Positions 38,076-48,487 of a stretch of 64,000 nucleotides of DNA are shown here, piece by piece (the first letter of the stretch is position 1; each line of letters opens with the position of its first letter). The stretch lies in contig JAGTJL010000010.1 of assembly GCA_020746875.1 (NCBI GenBank), positions 1,426,001 to 1,490,000 of the forward strand, given 5' to 3'. This DNA comes from Rhexocercosporidium sp. MPI-PUGE-AT-0058. Its lineage: Eukaryota; Ascomycota; Leotiomycetes; Helotiales. The translations under genes and the position numbers were made by a program. Below the pieces are notes generated by a model. The model had not been told where the DNA came from, did no database searches, and worked only from the letters and a program-made list of their open reading frames with translations.

Positions 38076-39757
38076 ATGCTGTTTCCTAGTTTCCTTGCAG
38101 CTGTTTTACTCCTCGGAGTCGAGGACGTCTTTGCATCCTCGATCCCAAAGACATCCTCAATCCCAGTTCCAGGGAAAACTCCTGCAGATGCAGGAAAGCC
38201 CTGGCAAGATTTCTTCTCCTACTCGATCGAGGCGTCTTCATTCGCTGATTTCGCTGGTACGTCTTCCGAAGTAAATACCCCTCCTCCAATTTCAATTAGA
38301 TAACATAAGTTAGGAAATCTTTCTACGCCAAATACGTTCTCCTATAATCTTTTGAAGAACCTCAAGGAGTTCGCGGGAGTGTTTCCAGTGATGCGGATTG
38401 GTGGGAACACGCAGTATGTCCCTTGTTTCTTTCCGGATAAGGTCCTGGATCTAGGCTCACCTGACTAACTTCGACTTCCAGGGATCAAATCTCATTTGAT
38501 CCGAAAGCCAAGTTCACCTTGAAGGGCACAATGAACACAACTCTCTCGTCCGACTATCCGGTCAACATAATTGTTGGCCCAACGTACTACGAAGCCTACC
38601 AGACATGGCCCGGAGTGCGCTTCGTGCACGGCTTTAATCTCGGGAACCAAAGTGTCAGAGCAGCTACAATAGCCCTAGCGCCGTACCTCTGCAAGATCTT
38701 GAAAGGCAGAGTTGATTCCTGGGAGATGGGCAACGAGCCCGATCTCTTCTGGCTCGCTGGCCAGCGAGCAGAAAATTACACGGAATCCGAGTACGTGAGC
38801 GACTGGCGGGCCATGAGACGTGATTTGAAAGCCGCGATGAGCTGCAATGAGCCGTTCATGGCTCCATCATTCGCTGGACTTGCAGTCGAGTCAATCTTCA
38901 AGCTCTCCGCCGTCACGGCATGGAAAAGTGGCCTCGACGTCGACAAAGACATCTCCCGCGTTTCCCAGCACAACTACATGGGAGTCGCGACGGCGCCGGG
39001 CGTTACCCTGCAAGCCACGCTAATGAACCACACGGCCGTCAAGGAGAAGGTCGCAGCTCTAATGAACTACTCAACCGCTATCAAGCCTTACACCACCGCG
39101 CCTTATATGATTGGTGAGTACAACAGTCTAGCGCGGCAAGGCAAGCCCGGTATCTCGAACTCGTTCGGCGCAGCGCTGTGGGGACTGGATTTCAACTTGT
39201 GGATGGCGACGCAAGGCGTGAAGCGTGGGCACATGCACCAGGGCACGAACTATCGGTATCAGGCATGGCAGCCTATCCAGACAAATATAACCACCAAAGG
39301 GACGAAGGCGCCGTATTATGGTAATATAGCCGTTGCTGCGTTCTTGGGCGGCATCGACGGTATTTCTAACTTACCGGTTGCTAGTGAGCTCAGCGCAGCG
39401 TATGCGGGCTACGCTAGAGGCGGCCGTTTGAAGAGAGTCATGGCTATCAATATGCAGCAGTATAATGCCTCGGCGTGGAATGAAGGCTTCTTGAGTAATT
39501 ACTCGCGCCCAATCGAGAGGGTGACCTTTGATGTTGGGTGTAGCGGCGTTGGATCTGTCAGGAGGTTGCTTGCTGAGGGCAGCGATTCGATTACGGGCAT
39601 TGCTTTTGATGGCTATAGCTACAATTGGGAACTTGACAATGGGAAGCCGGTGCTGATGAGGAATATCACGAGGGGAGAGACAGTGTATAGTCGTGGGGGA
39701 AAGGTGGCGGTCGAGGTCCCGTTTAGCAGTGCAGCCATCGTTGACTTGCATTGTTGA
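38076..39757 (+). CDS. Secreted GH79 glycoside hydrolase (beta-glucuronidase type)
   Basis: A 518-residue model in three exons: 38076-38256, 38314-38413 and 38482-39757. All phases agree. Residues 1-20 form a signal peptide (MLFPSFLAAVLLLGVEDVFA). The TIM-barrel part contains MRIGGNTQ, then WEMGNEPDLF with the probable acid/base Glu179, and APYMIGEYNS with the probable nucleophile Glu306. Their spacing fits GH79 enzymes such as the Acidobacterium beta-glucuronidase. A C-terminal beta-sandwich (VAVEVPFSSAAIVDL) completes the two-domain fold. Fungal GH79 enzymes remove glucuronic acid or 4-O-methylglucuronic acid from arabinogalactan proteins or other glycans outside the cell. Several N-glycosylation sites are visible. 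The exact glycan cannot be read from sequence. Confidence 0.9.
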
Positions 39758-40462
39758 GGCGACAAGTGGTAATGATGGATAACTTGCATATAGATGACAA
39801 GGGACGGGCCAGTATCCGGGGGAAGAATAGTTACAACTTACATGCTAACACAGAGACATCTCCCTGCAATACCCCGGTCTAATACCAAGAAAGCTTTCAT
39901 CAATGTTCGGGTACCTTTTTCAACGTTAAGAATCCTCACTACGTCGCCTAACAAAAATTTCTAAAAGTTAAGAACATAAAGAGTTGATTAGAACTTCGAT
40001 CTCTCCCCAAACGAAGCAAGTCCACAGGATTCAGGGATAATAAACACATTCCCTTGAAACAAAATTGGATAGATGCGGCATACCAGTACTTCGACGGTAT
40101 GGACGTTGCCAGGTTGCAGTATACCAAGGAAACATAAATGCACCAGGATGTTACTCCATTTTGGGCAGGCAATATTTCTCCTTTGTGAGGCTGATTGAAA
40201 GCCAGGGAACTGGGGTCCTATGAACTATCGCTTGAGGGTCAACAAGAATATGGAATACGCTATCTGATTGGTCAATCTACTAGCGTCTCACTTACATAAG
40301 CCAAGCACAAGCGAGCCCCTAATAATTAACCTCACTCAAACTTCACCCAATTAAACGCACGTCTTTCTTCAACTAGGAATCTTGACATCTCTTTTCAGTT
40401 TGCGAGCATTGATCTCATCTGGCTTTCACATTTTGTTTCTACCTGAATGGTCGAGATTTAGG
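39758..40462. other. Intergenic, GPI10 promoter
   Basis: 705 bp between two plus-strand genes. It is AT-rich, and no gene is seen. Confidence 0.5.
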
Positions 40463-42569
40463 ATGAAATCAACCGCTGGCTCCGAAAGACCAGACAAGAT
40501 GGTAGCTGCCAAGGTTGAAAACCTCCCTCCGAAGGGCAACGGCCTTCATCATCTGGTGAATGAACAGGCAGCCAAGGATGCCTGGATGATGCTCCTTGTA
40601 TTCCGCTGCATAAACGCACTCGCAGTTCGGACGTTCTTCCAGCCAGACGAATATTTTCAGTCCCTGGAACCAGCATGGCAGATGGCCTTTGGTCCTCAGA
40701 GTGGTGCGTGGATCACGTGGGTAAGTGCCATGTTATCTATCACAGTCACAACGTACTGGGTTTCTAACAGTCAGCAGGAATGGCATTACCAATTGCGCTC
40801 CTCTTTGCATCCGGCTTTATTTGCCATTGTGTACTTCCTGGCGGATAAGGCAATGACGCTGGTCTCGCTCTTTCCTCAATTCCGGGCCATGATCCTAGCC
40901 GTGCTCCCGAATCTGGTGCAAGCTTATTTCGCCGCCGTTGGAGATTACTACACATGGCAGTTGGCAGAAAGAATCTATGGGACTGGCACTAAAGTTTCAA
41001 ACGCTGCAGTAGGTTTCTTTCTTCTCTTCCTATCTCTGGCACCATGCTGATCGTGCCCAGTTTTGGATGACGCTCTTTAGTCCCTGGCAATTCTTTTGCT
41101 CGACAAGGACGTTCTCAAATTGTCTTGAGACTGCAATGACGATTACAGCTTTGTACTTTTGGCCTTGGGCCATGTCCACAGATACCGTTCTTGGAAAGGG
41201 AAGTGATATTTCGCAACAGTTTGAAGAGGACGAGGAACAACATGGGGTCCAGCCCAGCTCTACCCATGCCCAAGGTGTTTTCAGAAGTGCAGGATCAATC
41301 AAACAGTACGAGTTCCTCCTGAATGTGTTTATACCGCTAATAATAATATCAAGTCTGCGAATATCTCTCCTCCTAGCGGGCATTGCATGTATCCTTCGTC
41401 CAACCAATGGTCTGATTTGGTTCAGCATTCTCATGCCAACCTTAACCGGCCTCTTCAAACCCACCAAACAAACATCTATATCAGACTACGTAATCTTGCT
41501 CCGTGAAGGTGTTCTTTGCGGCTCTGTCGTCCTTCTCCTCTCTGTGGCTTCAGATCGCATGTACTTTGGCGAATGGACCTTTCCGCCCTACCAATTCCTA
41601 AATTTCAACATCAGCCAGGACCTAGCAGTATTCTACGGGCGTAACGATTGGCATTACTATCTATCCCAAGGTCTGCCTCTACTGTTGACTACATATGTGC
41701 CGTTCACGTTGGTTGCCCTGTATCAGGCTAGTCTACTCCCATCCTCGAACATTCGATGCTTGTTCACGACTACCATATTTCTCACATTGGGCACTCTTTC
41801 ATTGATTTCCCACAAGGAAGTCCGCTTCATCTACCCGCTACTTCCTCTTCTTCATATTCTCACTGCGCCTGTCATCTCGGCTTTCTTGCAACCTGGAGCC
41901 CCAATTACAGCTACGAAGCCGAAATCAGGATCGGACTCATCTCCTCCTATCCGTCGAAAATCACTTTACGCGATACTCGTCCTTAATCTTCTGATCGCAG
42001 GATACACGAGCCTTTATCATCAAGCCGGTGTTATCTCGGTAACAACCTTCCTACGTCAAGAGTACGAAGCCCTCGCTCTCGACGGCCGAGGTCGACTCCT
42101 TTCCGATCCCGACGCAGGCAAGAACGACCTCGTGAAAAAGGAGACAACTTTTACCGAGGGCGAAACATTTGCTGGATTCCTCATGCCCTGTCATTCAACA
42201 CCATGGCGCTCATCCCTGATCTATCCTGGTCTGAAAGCTTGGGCCTTAGGATGCGAGCCACCCATCCACCTCGCGCCCCGTACACCAGAGCGCGAGAACT
42301 ACCGCGACGAAGCAGATCGCTTCTATGACAATCCATTAAAATTTCTAGAGGAAGAGCTTAATACAAAGGAGCGCCCTTGGCCAAGATACATCGTTGGGTT
42401 TGAGGGCATCGAGAAGGATCTGAAGACGTTCTACGAGGGGAAGATGAAGGGGTTCAAAGTCAGCGAAAGGTGGAGGACGAGAAACAGTCATTGGCATGAT
42501 GACCAGAGACGGACTGGTGACGTAGTAGTATGGGAGTTCGTGGATGGAACTTTAGCGCAAGAAAACTAA
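40463..42569 (+). CDS. gpi10: GPI mannosyltransferase 3 (GPI10 / PIG-B, GT22)
   Basis: A 665-residue model in three exons: 40463-40720, 40778-41008 and 41061-42569. Phases agree. It adds the third mannose of the GPI anchor core from dolichol-phosphate-mannose in the ER lumen. The GT22 signature FFQPDEYFQSLEPAW lies after the first membrane helix, with the conserved Asp-Glu pair. Further family marks are ITWEWHYQLRSSLHP across the first junction, FWMTLFSPWQFFCSTRTFSN, LRPTNGLIWF, FLNFNISQDLAVFYGRNDWHYYLSQGLP (split) and SHKEVRFIYPLLPLL. About nine or ten membrane segments are visible. The first intron is 57 nt, a multiple of three and open in frame, so unspliced reading would insert 19 residues. 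The ATG at 40463 is the first usable one. Confidence 0.93.
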
Positions 42570-42600
42570 GGGAGGTGGTACAGTCACGGATTAAAAGGGG

Positions 42601-42615
42601 GTCACGTGTATTCGG
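42601..42615 (+). promoter_or_regulatory. CACGTG-containing motif, copy 1
   Basis: GTCACGTGTATTCGG lies just after GPI10. A near-identical copy with one extra base is at 54509. The core is an E-box. Confidence 0.35.
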
Positions 42616-42741
42616 CTAAGTCAATCAACATTCTCGTTTGCTTTCATCTAGTTGAATACTCTGTCAATACAATGGTTGACATAGACAAAATGGTCGGCAC
42701 GGATGACCAAGTCAGTAATTCTGTATATCAAGATACTTACG

Positions 42742-43163
42742 CTAATTGATGGTCGCGAATGGCAGCTGATGCAGGTCGCTTCCGTTCACCCAAGTCGCTT
42801 CATAGTACTCTTTAAGTATCTCATTCGGCACCTTGGACAGGATAGTCTGACTCGAGAGCGGAGTGTTTGTAATGTTAAGCCCCGCAATCCCGAGAACAAG
42901 ACTTCGCGGAGTATCTGGGTATAGAAAGTCAAAATTAGGCGCTTTCGGCTAAGGTGGCATGTCAATAGCTTCGACTTACAACAGTGGATGTACCGTTGAG
43001 TCCGACACATATTCCGGGCGAGACTACGCACCTCTTTTGTCCGAGTTACCATATGCCCCGCTTTGTGGGCTTCAAACTGCTGCCGACGCTTAACAGAAGC
43101 GCCCGAAACCTCTGCTTCCCTGCACTTCGCATTGGACTTGTGAGGACGAAGCCATGTACACAT
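42742..43163 (-). CDS. Small fungal-specific protein (118 aa)
   Basis: Two exons, 42980-43163 and 42742-42914, are joined by a 65-nt intron with a strong GTAAGT donor and a TACCCAG acceptor. Start, phase and stop all agree. The protein begins MCTWLRPHKSNAKCREAE and continues RTQRYIHC, then YTPRSLVLGIAGLN, and ends DLHQLPFATIN. An MCxW start with spaced Cys and His recalls small fungal orphan proteins, but I recognise no family. It is divergent from the FAD hydroxylase, with 144 bp between start codons, so the two may share a promoter. No function can be given. Confidence 0.45.
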
Positions 43164-43307
43164 GTAGGATGGGATAGTGCGCTCAATCTGTGCAACTGGA
43201 TGGTTGCCTTTTTAAGGTCCAGCTCTTATTAGTTGTCGATGCAAAGAATTCTCGTGCCAGAGCTTAGTCCTTTTACTTTGGAAAACTCATACATTCTTTC
43301 GCTGATC

Positions 43308-45134
43308 ATGGATGTCCCTGTGCTTATTATCGGAGCTGGTCCATCTGGGGCGACAACAGCACTGCATTTGGGCCGCTTGGGGATCAAGTCTCTTGTCGTG
43401 TCAAGGCATAGAACAACGGCTACGACACCTCGGGCGCATATCTTCAACCAGAGAGCCATGGAGGTTCTTCGAGATGCGGAGATTGAGAAAAAACTAATTG
43501 AATTAGCAAGTCCTACCAGCGGTCAGCGTGCCCCTTCTCGAATTCATTGAGCACGCATAGTCTGCGCCGGATCAAATTGAATGCTGATAAAGGACGCAGA
43601 TATTCAACACGTGTCGTGGTCTGATACATTGGCTGGCGAAGAGTACGCTCGTATTTGGGCGTGGGGAAACAAGCCCACACGCAAAGGAGAATACGAGCTT
43701 GCAAGCCCATGTGTCATGTCCGACCTGCCACAAAACGTTCTTGAGCCTGTTATTGTTGAGGAGGCGATGAAGCTCGGTGCTGAGTTCCGCTTTTACCATG
43801 AGTTCCTTCGAGTAGAGCAAAACGAAGTCGGGGTGACAGCTTCGCTACGCGATCGAAATACAGGCGAGGAGTACCAAGTTCATTCGCAGTATATGGTGGG
43901 AGCCGATGGTGCAAAAAGTGCAGTCATCACAGCACTCGGCATTCCTATTATTGGGAAACAGATTAATACCGCATTCAACGTTCATATCAAAGCCGACCTC
44001 ACGAAATACATTGCCCATCGACCTGGCGGCCTTAACTGGATTCTCAATACCGAAGCTCCCGAATGGTCTGCTGCTGGAAACTTCAGAATGGTAAAACCAT
44101 GGACTGAATTCGTTGTATCTATGCACCCAGCCCATACCGACCCAATCGACTTCCACCCTACCACCGAGGCAATTCATCAACGCCTGCGTCAGCTGATTGG
44201 AGATGATTCCGTGAAAGTCGAGATTTTGTCATTTTTTTCCTGGTCAATCAACGATATGGTAGCAGAGTATTATCAAAAGGGTCGGGTACTCTGTATTGGA
44301 GATGCAGTGCACCGGCATCCACCCATTAATGGTCTAGGGAGTAACACCTGTATATCGGACGCTTTCAACCTTGCTTGGAAGCTTGCCTACACTTTGAAAG
44401 GATGGGCATCTCCAGCACTGCTTGACACCTTTACAGCAGAACGAAAACCTGTCGGCGATTACATAGTCAAGCGCGCCAATTCAGGTATGTTGGTCCACCG
44501 AAGGTTGTGGAATGTGCTAGGACTCGACCCGGAGTCTCGCAAGACAGCAAAAGACGAACGGCAGGCAGCTACAGCCCAAGGAGAGACGAAGCGCCAAGCT
44601 CTTCACGATGCGATAGAGGCTACAGACTACGAGTTCCAGTCCTTAGGGGTCCAGATGAACCAAGTCTATTTGAACTCCCCTGCCACTTTCGTTGAGCAGG
44701 GAGACCATGCTCCTGGATTTGGCGACCTCAATATCATCAAGCACGCGAAGATCAGCACCTTTCCCGGCTACCATCTTCCTCACGTTTGGTTTGTAGCAGA
44801 CGGTCAGTCGCATAGGGTGTCTTCACTAGACCTGAGCGGTCATGGCAGATTCACACTCTTCACTGGTATCGGAGGAGAAGCTTGGGTTAAGGCCGCAACA
44901 GACTTTTCTGCTGCGGGTAAGGTGCAGGTTAAGGGCTTCACAATTGGACATGGGCGTGATTATATAGACTGCTACAGAGATTGGTGTCATGTTAAAGGCG
45001 TCAAAGAGACCGGCGCCGTGCTTGTCCGACCGGATTGCTTTGTGGCATGGAGGTGCCAGGAGTTGGTTGATGATCCACTAAGCAAGTTAACCTCTGTCTT
45101 GCAGAGTATTCTAGGGCAGTCTGTTCTGAACTAG
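43308..45134 (+). CDS. FAD-dependent aromatic hydroxylase (phenol / 2,4-dichlorophenol hydroxylase type)
   Basis: A 582-residue model in two exons, 43308-43521 and 43600-45134, joined in phase. The dinucleotide-binding motif is at the N-terminus (IIGAGPSG, residues 7-14). The family DG motif is YMVGADGAKS, and the GD motif is LCIGDAVHRHPPINGLGSNTC, the wording typical of TfdB/MhpA-like hydroxylases. The C-terminus has the thioredoxin-like dimerisation fold (HGRDYIDCYRDW, GAVLVRPDCFVAWR). These NAD(P)H enzymes add a hydroxyl group next to an existing phenolic hydroxyl. The ATG at 43308 is chosen because MDVPVLIIGAG starts directly at the fold; an ATG at 43239 would add 23 residues. It converges with the short-chain dehydrogenase and opens the oxidative gene cluster. 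The precise phenol is unknown. Confidence 0.9.
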
Positions 45135-45473
45135 GAACTGTCTAACAACTAAGCCTCGCTCTCCAGTGATTTCGGGCTGCGTCGGAGAAGAGAGGGATGT
45201 TATATATATATTTTGGAAAAGACGATTACAAAGGGGGGAGATGTGTCAGGACATGTCATCGTGCGCTTTCACTGTAGATCTTCGTCTTTGTTAGAAGCTA
45301 TATACTATATGCAAACTTCTTTGAGAGTCATTCGCAGCGCCTTTCTACATCAGGCATAGCTAATATATATATAAATAATGGCCGTAGAAAACTTTATTTC
45401 ATTATGTGTAGACAGTTGGTTTAGTAACTATCTTTGAAACCGTTTCCAGCAGCTGTATCAATCTCGTCCGAAT
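45135..45473. other. Convergent 3' flanks
   Basis: 339 AT-rich bases with TATATATA runs between the hydroxylase and dehydrogenase stops. No gene is seen. Confidence 0.6.
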
Positions 45474-46217
45474 CTAAGCTTGTCCACCATTGACGCGAAT
45501 TACCTGGCCCGAGATCCAACGGCTGCTATGCCCAGCGAGGAACAAAACTGCATCAGCCACCTCATCGGCCTGTCCAATGCGGTTGAAAGGGTTATGAGCG
45601 GCGACCTGCTTCATACGCTCCTCGGTCTTGCCTGCTCGAAACAAAGCCGTGTCGATGGCACCAGGAGCAATGGCATTCACAGTGATACCTACTTTTGCAA
45701 GGTCTTTCGCCAGGACGCGGGTGATCTGTTCCACAGCACCTTTTGATGCACAGTAAGACAAATAAGTAGGAATCACCGTACTAGCAACGGTCTGCGTGGT
45801 GGATAGGAATATAATTCTTCCACCATCGGGCATGTATGGAACAACAGATTGAACTAAGAACAATGGTCCTTTGAGATTCAGATTGATCGTCTTGTCGAAA
45901 TCCACTTCGGTAAGAGAGCTAAGGTCCTTGATGGCCAGGAATCCTGCGTTAAGGACGAGAATATCTATCTTCCCATGTTGTTGACATACAGTGTTGACCA
46001 AGACCTGGCCCTGTTCAACACTTCCCGAGTTCGTCTGGTAGGCTACGACCCGGTCTGCACCCAGCTGTTCGGCAAGTTCGTCGGCAGCATTCTTGTCGGT
46101 CAAGTATGTCAGAATCACTTTGGCGCCCTGTTGAGCCAGAGCTTTGACGATAGCTTTGCCAATGCCTTTTGATCCTCCAGTCACGACCGCTGTCTTGCCT
46201 GCTAGTGTTCCGCTCAT
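45474..46217 (-). CDS. Short-chain dehydrogenase/reductase (classical SDR)
   Basis: A single exon of 247 residues from the ATG at 46217. It starts MSGTLAGKTAVVTGGSKGIG with the TGxxxGxG cofactor site at residues 13-20. It has LVLNAG, the catalytic Ser in IIFLSTTQ, YLSYCASKGA with the YxxxK pair, and VNAIAPGAIDTALF after it. It ends WISGQVIRVNGGQA, usual for NADP(H)-linked 3-ketoacyl reductase-like SDRs. The frame stays open upstream to 46457, but homology begins at 46217. It could oxidise or reduce a hydroxyl, keto or quinone group on an aromatic intermediate. The upstream region carries four copies of AGTGGAG in both orientations. Confidence 0.9.
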   Translation of the reverse strand: MSGTLAGKTAVVTGGSKGIGKAIVKALAQQGAKVILTYLTDKNAADELAEQLGADRVVAYQTNSGSVEQGQVLVNTVCQQHGKIDILVLNAGFLAIKDLSSLTEVDFDKTINLNLKGPLFLVQSVVPYMPDGGRIIFLSTTQTVASTVIPTYLSYCASKGAVEQITRVLAKDLAKVGITVNAIAPGAIDTALFRAGKTEERMKQVAAHNPFNRIGQADEVADAVLFLAGHSSRWISGQVIRVNGGQA

Positions 46218-46834
46218 ACTGGGGCGTGAGAGATGAGACCAGTTTGCTCTAGTATGCCAATATTTTGCGTGGGATGAGCACAAATTAGTTTCGAGGAAAC
46301 CCTTGAAATATATTGTCGAAAAGTTGAATACTCGTTTCGACGATGTGCAACTGTGTGAATGAGGTCCTAGAGACAGAATCATAGACGAGTCTTGCGCTAA
46401 TATCCATGGCCGAAGCGTCCTTATCATGTTGTCGGGTCGGTGAAATTTCTTCGGCAACCACGGAACTTGGTAGTGGAGCTCACATTCCTCTCACCCATTA
46501 TTTTACTCCGGCAACTATCCGCTAAAATCACCAAGTAACCTCAGATCCGACGATTAGTGGATTCAGACTCTAGCAGAGTGACTTCTCCACTATACTCCAC
46601 TTCTTGAGTGGAGCAGCTAAGTTACATACGAGCTTCCTGCTAAATGATCTATGCGGCAAGTTTCACCTCGCTACTCCAGACACATGTATTATACTATAAG
46701 GTCTATTTACTGTTCGTTACAGATACTGTTGATTCTTTACACGCTGTAGAACAAGAAGGATTATAGGAGGAGTAGTAAAAAAATTGGGGTGATAGAGTGA
46801 CCAAATTCACATTTTTTAAAGTATGATGATATTG
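46218..46834. other. SDR promoter region
   Basis: 617 bp between two minus-strand genes. No gene is seen. It contains clustered AGTGGAG/CTCCACT motifs. Confidence 0.6.
46472..46613. promoter_or_regulatory. Four AGTGGAG/CTCCACT sites including an inverted pair
   Basis: AGTGGAG at 46472-46478 and 46607-46613, and CTCCACT at 46585-46591 and 46595-46601. The last two copies form an inverted repeat with a 5-bp spacer (CTCCACT-TCTTG-AGTGGAG). A paired arrangement upstream of the SDR start suggests a binding site for a dimeric regulator. This is an inference from pattern only. Confidence 0.45.
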
Positions 46835-47950
46835 CTATCTTAATCTCAGTTGATTGTTTAATTCCTTGCCCTGTAGCCAAAGCTCCAAATTCTCCGCCAT
46901 AGCTTCATACCAGTTGTAGAGGACTTCTTCTACCGCATATCCTTTGTGTGGAGATAGAATCACACGAGCTGTGCCATGATGACCCCATTTGATAGTCGAC
47001 CATAGGCTATTGGCCGGAAGAGGCTCACAATTGAAAACATCAATAGCTGCGCCCCGGATCGAACCTTTCCGTAGAACTTCGATAAGGGCAGTTTCATTGA
47101 CCAATGGCGCACGTGAGGTGTTGATGAAAAGCGAGGATGCCTTCATAAGAAGGAGGTCCTCCTCGCTAACAATATTTCTGGATCGCTCAGAGAGAACATA
47201 GTGAACCGTAAGCACGTCGGATAGCTTGAACAGATCACTCTTAGAAACCACTTGAAATGTCTTCATCCCTCTCGCATCCTCTGCTGGCAATCCGAGAATT
47301 TCGCACTGTTGATCGGCGGCCTCCTGAGTCAGATTGGTTGACCAAGCTATCACATTCATACTGAATGCGAATTTCCCAACCCTTGCAACTGCCGCACCTA
47401 GCCTTCCCAACCCTAAAATTCCCAGAGTCCTTCCTTTCAGTGCAGATGATAGGCCATCTCTCTGCCATGCACCTGAGACGGTTGCTTGATGATCATGTAC
47501 GAGGTTTTTAGCCAGTCCTAGGATCAATGCCCAGGCGTGTTCCGTCGTTGCCTCCTGCACGCTCATTGCTGTCGAGTGATTTTGTTGATGAGATCTACCA
47601 TAGCCAGGCGATCCTGCGACAGCTATGCCTCTTCTTGCTGCAGCTGCTATATCAATTGCGCCATTTCGTGTGCCGGCAGTCAATATGAGCTTCAAATTTG
47701 GCAACATTTCCAATAGCTGCGCGGGGAAAGGTGTGCGTTCTCGCATGGCGATTAGCACCTCGAATGGCTGCAGTCGAGTAATGAGTAAGTCGCGATCATG
47801 CTGAGTGTTTTCGGAATGGGAAAAGGACGGGAGAGTGTCCTTGAAAGTAATGATACTGGCTTTGGCAGGATGCAGATGCTGGAAATGCTGAAACCCCACT
47901 CCTTGGTAGTCGTCGAGAATTGCGATTTGGACTGGTTGATTGACCGCCAT
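46835..47950 (-). CDS. D-isomer-specific 2-hydroxyacid dehydrogenase
   Basis: A single exon of 371 residues from the ATG at 47950. It opens AVNQPVQIAILDDYQGV. The NAD-binding motif is LGILGLGRLGAAVARVGKFAF. Catalytic residues are Arg in LFINTSRAPLVNE, Glu in VFNCEPLP and His in LSPHKGYAVEE. A fungal insertion (RSHQQNHSTAM) sits before VQEATTEHAWALIL. The family reversibly reduces 2-keto acids to D-2-hydroxy acids; relatives act on phosphoglycerate, hydroxypyruvate or aryl keto acids. In this cluster an aryl or short-chain keto acid derived from an aromatic substrate is plausible. It is on the same strand as the SDR and dioxygenase, with 537 bp upstream to the dioxygenase stop. Confidence 0.9.
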   Translation of the reverse strand: MAVNQPVQIAILDDYQGVGFQHFQHLHPAKASIITFKDTLPSFSHSENTQHDRDLLITRLQPFEVLIAMRERTPFPAQLLEMLPNLKLILTAGTRNGAIDIAAAARRGIAVAGSPGYGRSHQQNHSTAMSVQEATTEHAWALILGLAKNLVHDHQATVSGAWQRDGLSSALKGRTLGILGLGRLGAAVARVGKFAFSMNVIAWSTNLTQEAADQQCEILGLPAEDARGMKTFQVVSKSDLFKLSDVLTVHYVLSERSRNIVSEEDLLLMKASSLFINTSRAPLVNETALIEVLRKGSIRGAAIDVFNCEPLPANSLWSTIKWGHHGTARVILSPHKGYAVEEVLYNWYEAMAENLELWLQGKELNNQLRLR

Positions 47951-48487
47951 TTTATTTCAAACACTTTTTCTCCTTCCTTTCCAATCTCCTTTTTGCTCCC
48001 TAGCTTTAAATTAATAGCATCTATTAAGAAGGCTTTCACAGGAGAGACAGTAGGATGGAATTCCTAAGCATCTGAGAATAGCTCCGTTCCTTGCGGATGC
48101 CGAGTTTAGCGTACTTCGCTCTATAAGATTGTCGGAAATAGCGGGTGTTAGTTGTAACTTCCGAATGTTGCCGAAGCCATGGACTGGCAGGCCAAAAGGC
48201 AGCGGTGCAGGAAATGATCAAGCTGTATTACTCATGCCTGGCGAAATTGGGGACATTTGCAGGTAACATGAATAGTAAAGGGCCTAAATAGCTGAGGTAA
48301 TTGTCTTCAATTTCGCAGATTGTGAAACACTAGTGACAATTTATTTGCTATTTAACCTAAAGACAGGAGCAGAAGAATAAGACACTTCCTGTCGTCCTAC
48401 CACCTGCTCAAGCTACGTGAATCCATATCTCAAAAAAATCCTTCGCATACAAAGCATCCAATATTTTTTAAGGATCATACGAGTTAA
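47951..48487. other. 2-hydroxyacid dehydrogenase promoter and dioxygenase 3' flank
   Basis: 537 AT-rich bases. No coding signal and no repeated motif were noticed. Confidence 0.5.

Noticed and set aside
46218..46457. In-frame 80-codon upstream extension of the SDR
   Set aside because: SDR homology starts at the ATG at 46217, and the extension is not protein-like. No convincing targeting signal is seen.
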